A stretch of 64,000 bases of DNA from Streptomyces sp. NBS 14/10 (GCF_002224125.1 NZ_NCSM01000014.1:723452-787451), one strand, 5' to 3'; positions 17,484-25,389 are shown, numbered from the stretch's first letter. Notes: generated by a model from the letters alone, not told the origin. Numbers and translations: made by a program.

Positions 17484-17526
17484 AGGTCACCTCAAGGGCC
17501 GGAAAGCAGGCAGGGGCAGGCAGGGA

Positions 17527-17623
17527 CAGACGGGGAACAGACAGGGAACAGACGGGGAACGGGCCCCGATGGTCGCCCGGAGCTGCTGAGACGACGCTGA
17601 AGGATCCTGAAGACCTCTTCAGG
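17527..17623. promoter_or_regulatory. Direct-repeat boxes and dyad upstream of the two-component operon
   Basis: Three 11-bp direct repeats CAGAC(G/A)GGGAA stand head to tail at 17527-17537, 17538-17548 and 17549-17559, one helical turn apart, as expected for OmpR/PhoB-family response-regulator sites. Closer to the gene, CTGAAG at 17597 is repeated in a perfect dyad CCTGAAG-ACCT-CTTCAGG (17606-17623), 31 bp before the response-regulator ATG. Either could be an autoregulatory site or control the divergent membrane protein. Confidence 0.5.
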
Positions 17624-17654
17624 GACGGCCGGAACCGCTGGGGATACTGAGGCG

Positions 17655-18332
17655 ATGCGGCTACTGGTGGTGGAAGACGAGGAAGGGCTCGCGGTCGCCC
17701 TGAAAAGGGGCCTGGAAGCGGCCGGATACGCGGTGGACGTGGCCCATGACGGCCTGGTCGGCCTGCACATGGCGCGCCAGAACCCGTATCAGGCGATCGT
17801 GCTCGACATCATGCTGCCCGGCCTGAACGGATACCGGGTCTGCGCCAGGCTCCGTGCGGAGGACATCGAGACGCCCATCCTCATGCTGACCGCCAAGAAC
17901 GGCGAGTACGACGAGGCCGAGGCGCTGGACACCGGCGCCGACGACTTCCTGGCCAAGCCCTTCTCGTACGTGGTGCTCGAGGCCCGGCTGCGGGCCCTGC
18001 TCCGCCGCGGCGGCGCCCGGACCCGCACCGTGCTGCGCATCGGCGACCTGTGGATCGACCCGGCGAGCCGGTCAAGTGGCCGCGGCGATGTCCGGATCAG
18101 GCTGACCGCCAAGGAGTTCGCGGTGCTCGAATGCCTCGCACGGCGGGCCGGTGAAGTCGTGCCCAAGACAGACATCGTCGATCAGGTCTGGTCGGCGGAT
18201 TTCGAAGGCGATCTGAACATCGTCGAGGTGTATGTGAGCGCCCTGCGCCGAAAGATCGACACGCCCTTCGGCCGCGCGTCGATCGAGACGGTCCGGGGCA
18301 TCGGCTACCGGATGACCGGCCATGGCGCCTGA
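17655..18332 (+). CDS. OmpR/PhoB-family response regulator
   Basis: A 225-residue DNA-binding response regulator. The receiver domain (1-115) has the acidic pocket EDE (7-9), phospho-acceptor Asp51 in VLDIMLPG, Thr79 and Lys101 in LAKPF. The C-terminal winged helix (~130-222) shows RLTAKEFAVLECLARRAGEVVPK, the NIVEVYVSALRRKID recognition region and the terminal ETVRGIGYRM hairpin. Its stop lies inside the histidine kinase gene (11-bp overlap), so both are one translation-coupled operon. Signal unknown. Confidence 0.95.
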   Translation: MRLLVVEDEEGLAVALKRGLEAAGYAVDVAHDGLVGLHMARQNPYQAIVLDIMLPGLNGYRVCARLRAEDIETPILMLTAKNGEYDEAEALDTGADDFLAKPFSYVVLEARLRALLRRGGARTRTVLRIGDLWIDPASRSSGRGDVRIRLTAKEFAVLECLARRAGEVVPKTDIVDQVWSADFEGDLNIVEVYVSALRRKIDTPFGRASIETVRGIGYRMTGHGA

Positions 18333-19605
18333 CGCGCCGGACAGCCGGGCGGTACGCACCCGGCCGCGTAAGTCGCTCGCGCCGCAAGTACGCGCCGCCG
18401 TACGGGCCGGACTCGCCGTGGCCTGGTTGCTCGTCGCGGTCGCCGTGTGTCTTCCGTCCATGGATGTCATGGAGCTGGTACGCAGGCCCGAGGTCGAGGG
18501 CCCGGCCGTCATGCTGATCCTCGGCGCCACGGTGTGGGCGTTCGCACGGCCCGCCCGACAGGCGCTGTCCCTGCGGCTGCGCGTCGCGCTCGTGGTCGGC
18601 GCTGCCACGGCCCTCCTCTTCGCCGCCGAACTCTGGTGGTCGGTCCAGACCGGCGGATCCGCGTTCGGCTACCTGGCCGGCCTCGGATGGGGCCTGGCGT
18701 TCTGGGGACCCCTCGCCGTCGTGGTCCTCGCCGTCATCGCGTGGACGGCGGCGGACCGGGCGCTGCGCCCCGTCGAGGCCATCCGCCGGGAACTCGAGGA
18801 CATCACGGCCCGGTCGCTGGGCCGCCGGGTGCCGGTCTCGTCCTCGGGCCCGGGCGATGAAATCGCCCGGCTCGCCCGCACCATCAATACGACCCTGGAC
18901 CGGCTGGAGCGGTCGGCCGAACTCCAGCAGCGGTTCATCGCCGACGCCTCCCACGAGTTGCGCAGCCCCCTCGCCGGGCTGCGAGCCTCCCTCGAATCGT
19001 CGCTGACGCATCCGGACGGCGTCGACTGGGAGGCCCGGGTACGCGACGCCCTCCGGGACATCGTGCGGCTCCAGAACCTCAGCCACGACCTGCTGCTCCT
19101 GGCCCAGTTGGACGGCGGCGCGCCCGTCGCCGATACGGGGGTGAACCTCACCGACCTCGCCCACGACCTGGCCGTGGAACACCAGCACCTGCCCCACCCC
19201 CGCCCGCTCGACATCCGCTGCGTCGCCGCCGACGACCCGCCGGTCTGGGTCCGGGGCAGCGATGTCCAGCTCGAACGGCTGCTGCGCAATCTGCTGGGCA
19301 ACGCCTGCCGTTACGCCCGCACCACGGTCGAGGTCACGGTCGGTACCGAGCGCCACCACGAGGACGGGGACACCGTCGTGTTCGAGGTGCGCGACGACGG
19401 TCCCGGAATCCCCGCCGCCGACCGGGAGCGGGTCTTCACCCGCTTCAGCCGGCTGGAGGACGCCCGCACCCGAAAGTCCGGTGGGGCAGGGCTCGGCCTG
19501 GCCATCGCCCGCGAGATCGCGGTCCGCCATGGCGGCACCCTCCACTTCGCGGACACGGCGCACGGGACGTGTGCGGTCGGTCGGCTGCCGTCCATTGCGC
19601 GGTAG
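18322..19605 (+). CDS. Sensor histidine kinase
   Basis: Membrane-bound HisKA-type kinase of 427 residues, partner of the response regulator it overlaps. Three or four hydrophobic segments lie between about 30 and 142, with little extracytoplasmic sequence (WWSVQTGGSAFGYLAG), so it probably senses membrane or intramembrane cues. A HAMP linker (143-200, RALRPVEAIRRELEDI) leads to the H-box ASHELRSPLAGLRASLE with phospho-acceptor His211. The ATPase domain has N-box LLRNLLGNACRYA, G1 VRDDGPGIP and G2 GGAGLGLAIAREIA. All catalytic motifs are intact. Confidence 0.95.
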   Translation: MAPDAPDSRAVRTRPRKSLAPQVRAAVRAGLAVAWLLVAVAVCLPSMDVMELVRRPEVEGPAVMLILGATVWAFARPARQALSLRLRVALVVGAATALLFAAELWWSVQTGGSAFGYLAGLGWGLAFWGPLAVVVLAVIAWTAADRALRPVEAIRRELEDITARSLGRRVPVSSSGPGDEIARLARTINTTLDRLERSAELQQRFIADASHELRSPLAGLRASLESSLTHPDGVDWEARVRDALRDIVRLQNLSHDLLLLAQLDGGAPVADTGVNLTDLAHDLAVEHQHLPHPRPLDIRCVAADDPPVWVRGSDVQLERLLRNLLGNACRYARTTVEVTVGTERHHEDGDTVVFEVRDDGPGIPAADRERVFTRFSRLEDARTRKSGGAGLGLAIAREIAVRHGGTLHFADTAHGTCAVGRLPSIAR

Positions 19606-19735
19606 GTCAAGCGCTGTGCGCTGGGTATCAATGACATTCCGGCCCTCTGGTGACAAAGTTGCCGCTTACCTGCGCCCCGGTATGCGGCTCGGAAAGGCGG
19701 CACGGGGAAATTACTGAGGCAAGGAGACCAGGGTA

Positions 19736-20050
19736 GTGACTGCCCCGAAGCAGGTCCATTACGACTTCAATGCCGCGTATGCGCTGAGCCAAGCGCTTGG
19801 CCTGGCGTACGACAAAATAACAGCGTTCGCAGAGCTGCGCGCAGGGCAACGCACGGCGCAGCTCAATCAGTTCGGGAGAGAATGGCGAGGCGGGAAGCGT
19901 CAGCAGTTCGAGTCCGAGTTCAACGCCCAGCAAGCAGCATTGGGCCGGCTCGCCCAGGAAGTACTCGGTCTCAGAGGCAAGGTCGAACACGCGACCTCGC
20001 AGGCGGAAAAGGCCCGTGCGGCCCTCCTCAAGAATCCCGAAGGAAACTGA
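19736..20050 (+). CDS. WXG100-like small helical protein (possible type VII secretion partner)
   Basis: 104 residues, predicted all-helical. A W-R-G turn (Trp50-Gly52, GREWRGGKRQ) separates two helices of about 40 residues each, the architecture of WXG100/Esx proteins. The start is the GTG at 19736, with AAGGAGA about ten bases before. It directly precedes a larger gene (4-bp gap), as Esx-type chaperone-like proteins often do with a secreted effector. Base composition falls here compared with flanking genes. No secretion machinery gene is in the window. The family call rests on size, helix pattern and the W-x-G turn only. Confidence 0.5.
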   Translation: MTAPKQVHYDFNAAYALSQALGLAYDKITAFAELRAGQRTAQLNQFGREWRGGKRQQFESEFNAQQAALGRLAQEVLGLRGKVEHATSQAEKARAALLKNPEGN

Positions 20051-20054
20051 GCGC

Positions 20055-21182
20055 ATGGGCGAAGCAGCCGCGGTTCCGCAAAATCTCTATAACTATGCCG
20101 ATAAGACGACCGGTGCCGCCCGGGATCTGAAGGGGTGGATTACCGGTGTGTTGTCTCCGGCGATCTCGTCCTACCAGGCGGGCGCGAAGGACTTCGGAAA
20201 CGACATCAGCAATCTGACCGTCGCGCGGTGGGGACCGAGCGGAGGCGCCGTGGACGGTGAGGTGCTCAGTAACCTCGGAACGATTGCCGCCACCGATGCC
20301 GAGGTCAAGGCTGTTGGCAAGGCATTCGAAGTGGCGGGGGGCGGCGGCGGGGCGCAAGTGTTCAACCCGGGTTTGCTGCCTTCACACGGGTACGTCGTCA
20401 CGACGGATGGCAGGATCAATCAGACGCGTGAACTGGCCGACGTATACGATAAGTACTTCGGTGCGATACCTCCCATGGCGTCGCAGACAACGACATGGGT
20501 CCGCCCGTTGGGCGGCAATCATGGGGTTATCCTCGGTCGGTTCTTCATTCCTTATAAAACCGGGGCGTTCGGCTTGCTGGAGGGTGACGATCGCTCATTC
20601 TCGGCTAATCCGAACGCTCCGTACCGCATAGCCTTCGCATGGGATACGGCAACCGGAAAGATCACCTACACCGTAACTCCGTCGGTGGCGCTCGTCCGAC
20701 TCTCAGAGCACAAGATACAAGATCCGCCCTTGAAGAAAACGATTCCGGCAAAGGGTATTGGTGAGGGCTTCTGGAAGAACAACGTCAAGGTTTACCTGGA
20801 CAATAACGGCTCTCTCCAGGTGAAGTACACGGGCATCAACAGCAAAATGCCGTATTTTGCCGTGAACGGGGACATTGGGGTTAAACTGGATGATTCGGGT
20901 GGCTCCCAGGTCAAGCTCGAGGGTGATGCATACCCGAACTTCGAGCTGCTTCAGTATCGTGCGGGTCACCCGCCCCAGTTCCTGGCGCAGTCGAAAACCC
21001 GGGAGAACGAGGGGAATGCCGTCGAGCCCGGCCTGAACTCGACGCCTCATTGGCCGGCCGGCCACCGGGAAGAGGCGTGGAACAACGGGAAACACATACC
21101 GTTCGACAGTTCTCCTGTTGAGACTCCGAATACGCATATCTGGAGGGAGCCGGGGCCGCCTCAGCGGCGAACGGTGTCTTGA
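20055..21182 (+). CDS. Unknown protein downstream of WXG100-like gene; candidate secreted effector
   Basis: A 375-residue protein that I do not recognise. Residues 1-110 look helical (LYNYADKTTGAARDLKGWITGVLSPAISSY), followed by a Gly-rich hinge (VAGGGGGAQVF) and a long beta-rich, Tyr/Asn/Lys-containing C-terminal region (KITYTVTPSVALVRL, VKVYLDNNGSLQVKYTGI, MPYFAVNGDIGVKLDDSGG). A helical N-part with a variable C-part fits a polymorphic type VII-like effector, but no catalytic motif is visible. I start at the ATG at 20055, five bases after the previous stop. Codon use is less GC-rich than its neighbours (many AAT, ATA, TAT), suggesting acquisition. Its 3' end overlaps the convergent regulator by 22 bp. 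Confidence 0.6.
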   Translation: MGEAAAVPQNLYNYADKTTGAARDLKGWITGVLSPAISSYQAGAKDFGNDISNLTVARWGPSGGAVDGEVLSNLGTIAATDAEVKAVGKAFEVAGGGGGAQVFNPGLLPSHGYVVTTDGRINQTRELADVYDKYFGAIPPMASQTTTWVRPLGGNHGVILGRFFIPYKTGAFGLLEGDDRSFSANPNAPYRIAFAWDTATGKITYTVTPSVALVRLSEHKIQDPPLKKTIPAKGIGEGFWKNNVKVYLDNNGSLQVKYTGINSKMPYFAVNGDIGVKLDDSGGSQVKLEGDAYPNFELLQYRAGHPPQFLAQSKTRENEGNAVEPGLNSTPHWPAGHREEAWNNGKHIPFDSSPVETPNTHIWREPGPPQRRTVS

Positions 21183-22012
21183 GGTGCGGCCGGTGCCTGG
21201 ATGGCGGAGGCGAGGAGCGCCAGTTTGTCGGCGCTGTCACTACCGGGGTCCGGGTGAAGGACGATCAGTGTCTGACCTGCCGCACCGCCGATGCCCAGCC
21301 GCTCCCGGTTCAGCCGCAGGCGGCCGACCTGGGGGTGGTCGATGGGCTTGGCCGTGCCTTCGCACACCACCACGTCATGGCGGGCCCACAACTGGCTGAA
21401 GCGGGGGCTGGCGAGGGACAGTTCACCGACGAGTTCGATGAAGCGGGGGTCGTCCGTATCGGTCCCGACGGACTCACGGAACCCGGCGACCATGCCCACG
21501 GTGGCGTCCTCCCAGTCCGGGTAGAGGGCCCGCTCCGCCGGGTCGAGGAACGCGGCCCGCAGGAGATTGCCTCCCACCGTGAGGCGCGGTGACACGGCGG
21601 TCGCCAACGCGTTGGCGGCGAGCACATCGAAGTAGCGGCCCTCGACGTACGCGGGCAGCGGCAGCGTTGCCACGAGCTTGGCGATGCCCGGCGGGACGGT
21701 CTCCTTCCGGCGCGGGCGCCGACGCCGTCGGGGTTTGTCGGCGCCCAGGCGCAGCAGGTACGCCGTCGCGTCCTCGTCGAGCCGCAGTGCGCGGGCCAGT
21801 GACTCCAGGACCTGTGCGGAGGGGTTGCGGTCGCGGCCCTGTTCCAGCCGCAGGTAGTAGTCGGCGCTGATGCCCGCGAGCATCGCCACCTCCTCCCTGC
21901 GCAGGCCCGGCACGCGCCGTACCCCCACCACGGGGATACCGACCTGTTCAGGAGTGACGAGCTCACGGCGGGCGCGTACGTAATCGCCCAACAGGTTCGG
22001 TTCGTCGGTCAT
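21161..22012 (-). CDS. XRE-family regulator with MmyB-like ligand-binding domain
   Basis: A 283-residue regulator. The N-terminal HTH (LGDYVRARRELVTPEQVG and VPGLRREEVAMLAGISADYYLRLEQGRDRNPSAQVLESLARAL, residues ~7-80) is highly characteristic of streptomycete MmyB-like proteins. The C-terminal PAS-like domain (~105-265) includes LPAYVEGRYFDVLAANALA and DPRFIELVGELSLASPRFSQLWARHDV; relatives bind a fatty acid-like ligand there. The ATG at 22012 begins the HTH directly. These regulators usually control an adjacent divergent gene, here the alpha/beta hydrolase 135 bp away. Confidence 0.88.
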   Translation of the reverse strand: MTDEPNLLGDYVRARRELVTPEQVGIPVVGVRRVPGLRREEVAMLAGISADYYLRLEQGRDRNPSAQVLESLARALRLDEDATAYLLRLGADKPRRRRRPRRKETVPPGIAKLVATLPLPAYVEGRYFDVLAANALATAVSPRLTVGGNLLRAAFLDPAERALYPDWEDATVGMVAGFRESVGTDTDDPRFIELVGELSLASPRFSQLWARHDVVVCEGTAKPIDHPQVGRLRLNRERLGIGGAAGQTLIVLHPDPGSDSADKLALLASAIQAPAAPQDTVRR

Positions 22013-22147
22013 CTCGCCACGGTAATGCGCGCTGGTGCGTGTGTGCCTGGTCCTGTCACTCCCAGGATCGCCGGGGCTCTGGCTCGGCCGGGGCCCGGTC
22101 GGCAGCGTGGGCAGCCGACAGGCAAGCGACAGCGAGGAGCGGAAACC

Positions 22148-22876
22148 ATGGCCACATATCTGCTGGTACACGGCGCCTGGCACAGCGGAAAGTGCTGGGA
22201 GCGGGTGGTCCCGCTGCTGGCCTCGGCCGGACACCGCGTGTCCGCGCCGACTCTGACCGGCTACGGCGACACAGCGCATCTGCTCGGCCCCGAGGTGGGG
22301 CTCGACACGCACGTCGACGACGTCGTCAGGCTGATCACCGAGGAAGACCTGAGCGAGGTGATTCTCGTGGGCCACAGCTACGCCGGGCTGGTCATCTCGT
22401 CCGCGGCCAACCAAATCCCGGACCGCATCGCGCATTTGGTCTACCTCGACGCGATGGTCCCGGAGGACGGAGAGACCGCGGTCGATGTCCTCCCCGTCGC
22501 CCAGGCCCAGATCGACCGCGCTCTCCAGTCCGAGAGCGGCTGGCGTGTCCCGCCGCTCCCGGAGTTTCCGCCGCCCATGGGGCTGTTCGGGGTCACCGAC
22601 CCGGCGGATGTCGCCTGGCTGCGCACGATGCTCTCGGATCAGCCGGTGCGCTGCCTCCAGCAACCGGTCCGGCTGGACAACCCGGCGGTGAACGCGATTC
22701 CCCGGACGCATATCCACTGTGTTGTCGGCGAGCCCGAAGGCTTTACCCGGCGCCCGGTCCCCGCGATACAGCCCAACGGCGATCCGGCCCAGGTGTGGGA
22801 GTTGGAGACCGGTCACGACTGCATGATCACCACGCCGGTCGAGCTCACCGACCTCTTGCTGAAGCTCGGCTACTGA
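22148..22876 (+). CDS. Alpha/beta hydrolase
   Basis: A 242-residue cytosolic hydrolase. The oxyanion region LLVHGAWHSGKCW lies at residues 4-17, the nucleophile elbow GHSYAG near 78-83 provides the catalytic Ser, and the late HDCMIT loop gives the probable catalytic His. It resembles the esterase/salicylate-esterase-like group of the superfamily (VYLDAMVPEDGE, LETGHDCMITTPVELTDLLL). The ATG at 22148 follows GAGGAGCGGAAACC. Divergent from the MmyB-like regulator, which is its likely repressor. Substrate unknown. Confidence 0.88.
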   Translation: MATYLLVHGAWHSGKCWERVVPLLASAGHRVSAPTLTGYGDTAHLLGPEVGLDTHVDDVVRLITEEDLSEVILVGHSYAGLVISSAANQIPDRIAHLVYLDAMVPEDGETAVDVLPVAQAQIDRALQSESGWRVPPLPEFPPPMGLFGVTDPADVAWLRTMLSDQPVRCLQQPVRLDNPAVNAIPRTHIHCVVGEPEGFTRRPVPAIQPNGDPAQVWELETGHDCMITTPVELTDLLLKLGY

Positions 22877-22939
22877 GGTTTTCGGTTCGGGCTGACTGGT
22901 GTGTGCTGCGGGCTGCGGGTTGGCTCCGCTTCGCTGCGC

Positions 22940-23785
22940 GTTGGCTCCGCTTCGCTGCGCCTGCGCCTGTGCGCCGTCTCGCGGCATTCGGTTCGGGCGG
23001 GTGCGGGTTTCGTCTCGGACCCTCCGGGTCCAAAGCGCCAGCGAGAAGGGGGAAGGGGGGCGGCTGGCCCGGTGTTCCGGTTCCTCGGCCCGGCGGGCGG
23101 TTGAGCTTAAGGCTGGCTCCGCTGCGCTCCGCCGCAGCTGCTGCCGCGCGGTGGCCGAGCCGGTCAGTCCAGCGGTGCGCTCGGCTGGGGGTGCGCGAGC
23201 GCGACGTACGGGCTGGCGATCGCTGGGCGGCATGGTCCGGACGCCGCGTGTGGGCATCGTCTCGCGCCTTCGGCGCACAGCGGCCAGCAGCGGGAAGGGG
23301 GAGGGGTGCCGGAGGCTTCGTCGCCGTCCGGCCCAAGGGGTCGGCACCGGCTGGCGGGCGGTGGGGCGGCGGTTGGGTGCCCGAAGCGGTGGAGGCCGGT
23401 CCGGTTGGGGCTCTCCACCCCCCTGCTCTTAAAAAGATGCTTGCTCTACATCAAGTACTGCATCAACCGTTTTTCTTAGAGCAGGTGGGTGGAGAGCCGA
23501 TCCCGTCCCCCGGTGCCCGCCCATCCGTCGCGCTCCCGGGCCCCGGTCCAGCGCACCGCTGGTCCCCTTGCCCGGCCAGCGCGCGGCAGCAGCTGCGGCG
23601 GAGCGCAGCGGAGCCTCTTTGAGCTCAGCCGCCTGCCGGGCTGAGGAATCGGGACGTTGGGCCAGCCGCCCCCTTTCCTCCTTCTCGCTGGCGCTTTGGA
23701 CCCGGAGGGTCCGAGACGAAAGCCGCACTCGCGTGGGTCGAATGCCGCGAGATGGCGCACAGGCGCGGGCGAAGCGAAGCGAAGC
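22940..23785. repeat. Giant imperfect inverted repeat (~265-bp arms) in a gene-free region
   Basis: The 921 bp between the hydrolase and the DUF397 gene hold no gene I can support, but a long-range palindrome. The left arm (about 22940-23206) and right arm (about 23526-23785) match as reverse complements over most of their length. Shared landmarks are CCTGTGCGCC / GGCGCACAGG, TCTCGGACCCTCCGGGTCC / GGACCCGGAGGGTCCGAGA, AGCGCCAGCGAGAAGG / CTCCTTCTCGCTGGCGCT, CCGCTGCGCTCCGCCGCAGC / CTGCGGCGGAGCGCAGCGG and AGCGGTGCGCT / AGCGCACCGCT. The left side has ~180 extra bases (23230-23408) resembling a partial further copy of an arm. A separate hairpin occupies the centre. Confidence 0.75.
23409..23498. 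terminator. Central hairpin of the giant inverted repeat (bidirectional terminator-like)
   Basis: GGCTCTCCACCC...TGCTCTTAAAAA (23409-23435) pairs with TTTTTCTTAGAGCA...GGGTGGAGAGCC (about 23470-23498). It encloses a ~35-bp AT-richer loop that has its own GATGC/GCATC dyad. The A-tract and T-tract flanking the loop make it look like a bidirectional terminator core placed at the exact centre of the larger palindrome. The local AT content contrasts sharply with the surroundings. Confidence 0.6.
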
Positions 23786-23797
23786 CCACCCCGCCTA

Positions 23798-24037
23798 TCA
23801 GTAGCGGGTGGCGAAGGTGAGGAAGTCCGCCCAGGCGTCGGCGGATATGTGAAGGTTCGGCCCGTCCGGGATCTTCGAGTCCCGGACGTGGACGGTGGCG
23901 GGAGTGGTGGCGACCTCGACGCATTCGCCGCCACTGGAGTCGCTGTAGCTGGACTTGTGCCAGTCGAGGGCGACCTCGACGCAGTCGCCCCCGCTGGAGT
24001 CGCTGTAGCTGCTCTTGAACCACGTGGTTCTGCTCAT
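23798..24037 (-). CDS. DUF397-domain protein with duplicated domain core
   Basis: A 79-residue streptomycete DUF397 protein, a family nearly always found beside WhiJ-like HTH regulators and thought to modulate them. The conserved W-x-KSSYS-x-GG-x-C-V-E-V-A core occurs twice in tandem (WFKSSYSDSSGGDCVEVA, then WHKSSYSDSSGGECVEVA), followed by the usual VRDSK-P-G and the terminal helix W-x-x-F. So the N-terminal half has been duplicated. The start overlaps the stop of the upstream regulator by 4 bp (ATGA), so the two are coupled. Confidence 0.9.
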   Translation of the reverse strand: MSRTTWFKSSYSDSSGGDCVEVALDWHKSSYSDSSGGECVEVATTPATVHVRDSKIPDGPNLHISADAWADFLTFATRY

Positions 24038-24855
24038 AGTTCACTCCGCAACTGCTCGATGAAGATTACGGATTCCTCCGGCCCAAGGGCCTGGGACCTG
24101 ATCATGGCATAGCGCCGGGCGAGGACACCTACCTCGTCCGGTTTGGACAACAGGATGCTCCTGCCGTTGCTCTCCATGTAAGCCATGGACGTCTCGTCGG
24201 GCGTCTCCAGCAGCGTCATCGGTCCTTGCAAGCCTGCGTGTACGGCTCGGCTCATCGGCATGACCTGGATGACCACGTTGGGCCGTGCTGCGAACTCGAT
24301 GAGGTGCGCATACTGAGGGCGCATGACCTCTGGGCCGCCGACGGTCCTCCGTAGCGCAGCCTCTTCGATGATGATGTTGACCACTGCTCCGGGCTTGCGG
24401 TCGAGCAGGGCTCGGCGGTCGATCCGTGCCTGAGTCAGCTCCTCGATCTCATCTTCTTCCAACGGCGGGAAGGCAGCTGCCAGTACCTCGCGTGCGTACT
24501 CCTTGGTTTGCAGAAGTCCATGAATTAGCTGCGTGCAGTACGACGACACACTCAGCGCTTCCTGCTCCAGCTGCACGAAGCCCTGGAAATGCACGGGATA
24601 CCGCTCCAACCGCAAGAACGTGATCGCCGAGCGCAGCAACCCGCTCGCGTCCAGTGCCTTCTCGGCCGCTTCGATGAAGTCGTCCGTCGGCGGCTTCGCG
24701 CATGTCTCAACCGCGCTCACCGCTGACCCTGTGTAGTGCATCAGCTCGCCCAACTGGTCCTGCGTCAACCCCGCGTGCTCGCGCAGAATCCGCAGCACAG
24801 CTGCGAAGTACCTCATGGTCGGCGGCGCGGAGTCCTTCTTCTTGGGCGTTGCCAT
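24034..24855 (-). CDS. WhiJ-type XRE regulator (HTH plus DUF5753/Scr1 domain)
   Basis: A 273-residue regulator. The N-terminal XRE HTH spans about residues 14-75 (LRILREHAGLTQDQLGELMHYTGSAVSAVETCAKPP). The DUF5753 domain (about 90-270) shows the family features LEQEALSVSSYCTQLIHGLLQTKEYA, ARIDRRALLDRKP, IIIEEAALRRTVGG and the final RYAMIRSQALGPEESVIFIEQL. I start at the ATG at 24855 (KKK-rich tail follows), nine bases after GGGGG; in-frame codons up to 24882 are alternatives. It forms a typical WhiJ-like triad with the DUF397 gene downstream and a divergent ATP-binding protein gene upstream. Confidence 0.9.
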   Translation of the reverse strand: MATPKKKDSAPPTMRYFAAVLRILREHAGLTQDQLGELMHYTGSAVSAVETCAKPPTDDFIEAAEKALDASGLLRSAITFLRLERYPVHFQGFVQLEQEALSVSSYCTQLIHGLLQTKEYAREVLAAAFPPLEEDEIEELTQARIDRRALLDRKPGAVVNIIIEEAALRRTVGGPEVMRPQYAHLIEFAARPNVVIQVMPMSRAVHAGLQGPMTLLETPDETSMAYMESNGRSILLSKPDEVGVLARRYAMIRSQALGPEESVIFIEQLRSEL

Positions 24856-24941
24856 CCCATCCACCCCCTCAATGCGGCTCAACGCCGATCAACCCCCGTT
24901 CGACAGGAGTTGTCGCCAGCCGCGGTCGACGTTCTGTTACT

Positions 24942-24957
24942 GGTGACGCTAGTCACC
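24942..24957. promoter_or_regulatory. Dyad operator candidate between WhiJ-type regulator and ATPase gene
   Basis: A perfect inverted repeat GGTGAC-GCTA-GTCACC lies 19 bp before the ATP-binding protein start and 86 bp before the regulator start, with a second small dyad CACTG-A-CAGTG at 24960-24970. Its symmetry and placement fit an XRE-family operator controlling both genes. Confidence 0.5.
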
Positions 24958-24975
24958 TGCACTGACAGTGGGGGC

Positions 24976-25389
24976 ATGAACGCACAAAGTCACGACGTAA
25001 ACCCTCGCCATGGCTGGAAGCAGAGGTTTACACCCGTCCCGCTCTCTGTCCATCGCGCTCGCCAGACGGCCGCGGCCGTCCTGTGCGCGTGGGGGGTGCC
25101 GCCGGGCGCCGCGCAGGTCGCGTTGCTCGTGTTGTCGGAGCTGGCGGCCAACGCGGTGCGGCATGGCCGCGTACCGGGGAGGTATTACGAGGTACGTATC
25201 GCCTACGACGCCGAGAAGCTGATCGGCGTCGAGGTGTCGGACCCGGGGGAGGGGCTGCCGGTCGTCGCCGAGGCGACGCCGGAGGCCGAGTCCGGGCGCG
25301 GGCTGGCGATCGTGGCTGCGTTCGCCGAGGCGTGGGGCGTACGGGAGCGGGTGGTCGGGAAGACCGTCTGGGCTCGGGTCCGTCTCTGA
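24976..25389 (+). CDS. RsbW-like ATP-binding protein (anti-sigma-like HATPase_c)
   Basis: A 137-residue GHKL ATPase domain. The N-box is LVLSELAANAVRHG (Glu55, Asn59), followed by G1-like VSDPGEGLPVV and G2-like ESGRGLAIVAAFAEAWGVRERVVGKTVWARVRL. Streptomycetes have many stand-alone members that pair with WhiJ-type regulators and DUF397 proteins (the AbaA-like component of such loci); some bind sigma or anti-anti-sigma factors. ATG at 24976 after GTGGGGG. The N-terminal coding region also contains a GTAAACC/GGTTTAC inverted repeat. Partner unknown. Confidence 0.85.
   Translation: MNAQSHDVNPRHGWKQRFTPVPLSVHRARQTAAAVLCAWGVPPGAAQVALLVLSELAANAVRHGRVPGRYYEVRIAYDAEKLIGVEVSDPGEGLPVVAEATPEAESGRGLAIVAAFAEAWGVRERVVGKTVWARVRL

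Noticed and set aside
22899..23730. Several open frames of 80-180 codons within the giant inverted repeat
   Set aside because: Repetitive Arg/Ser/Gly/Ala-rich products, no SD or family match. Frames occur on both strands because the region is palindromic.
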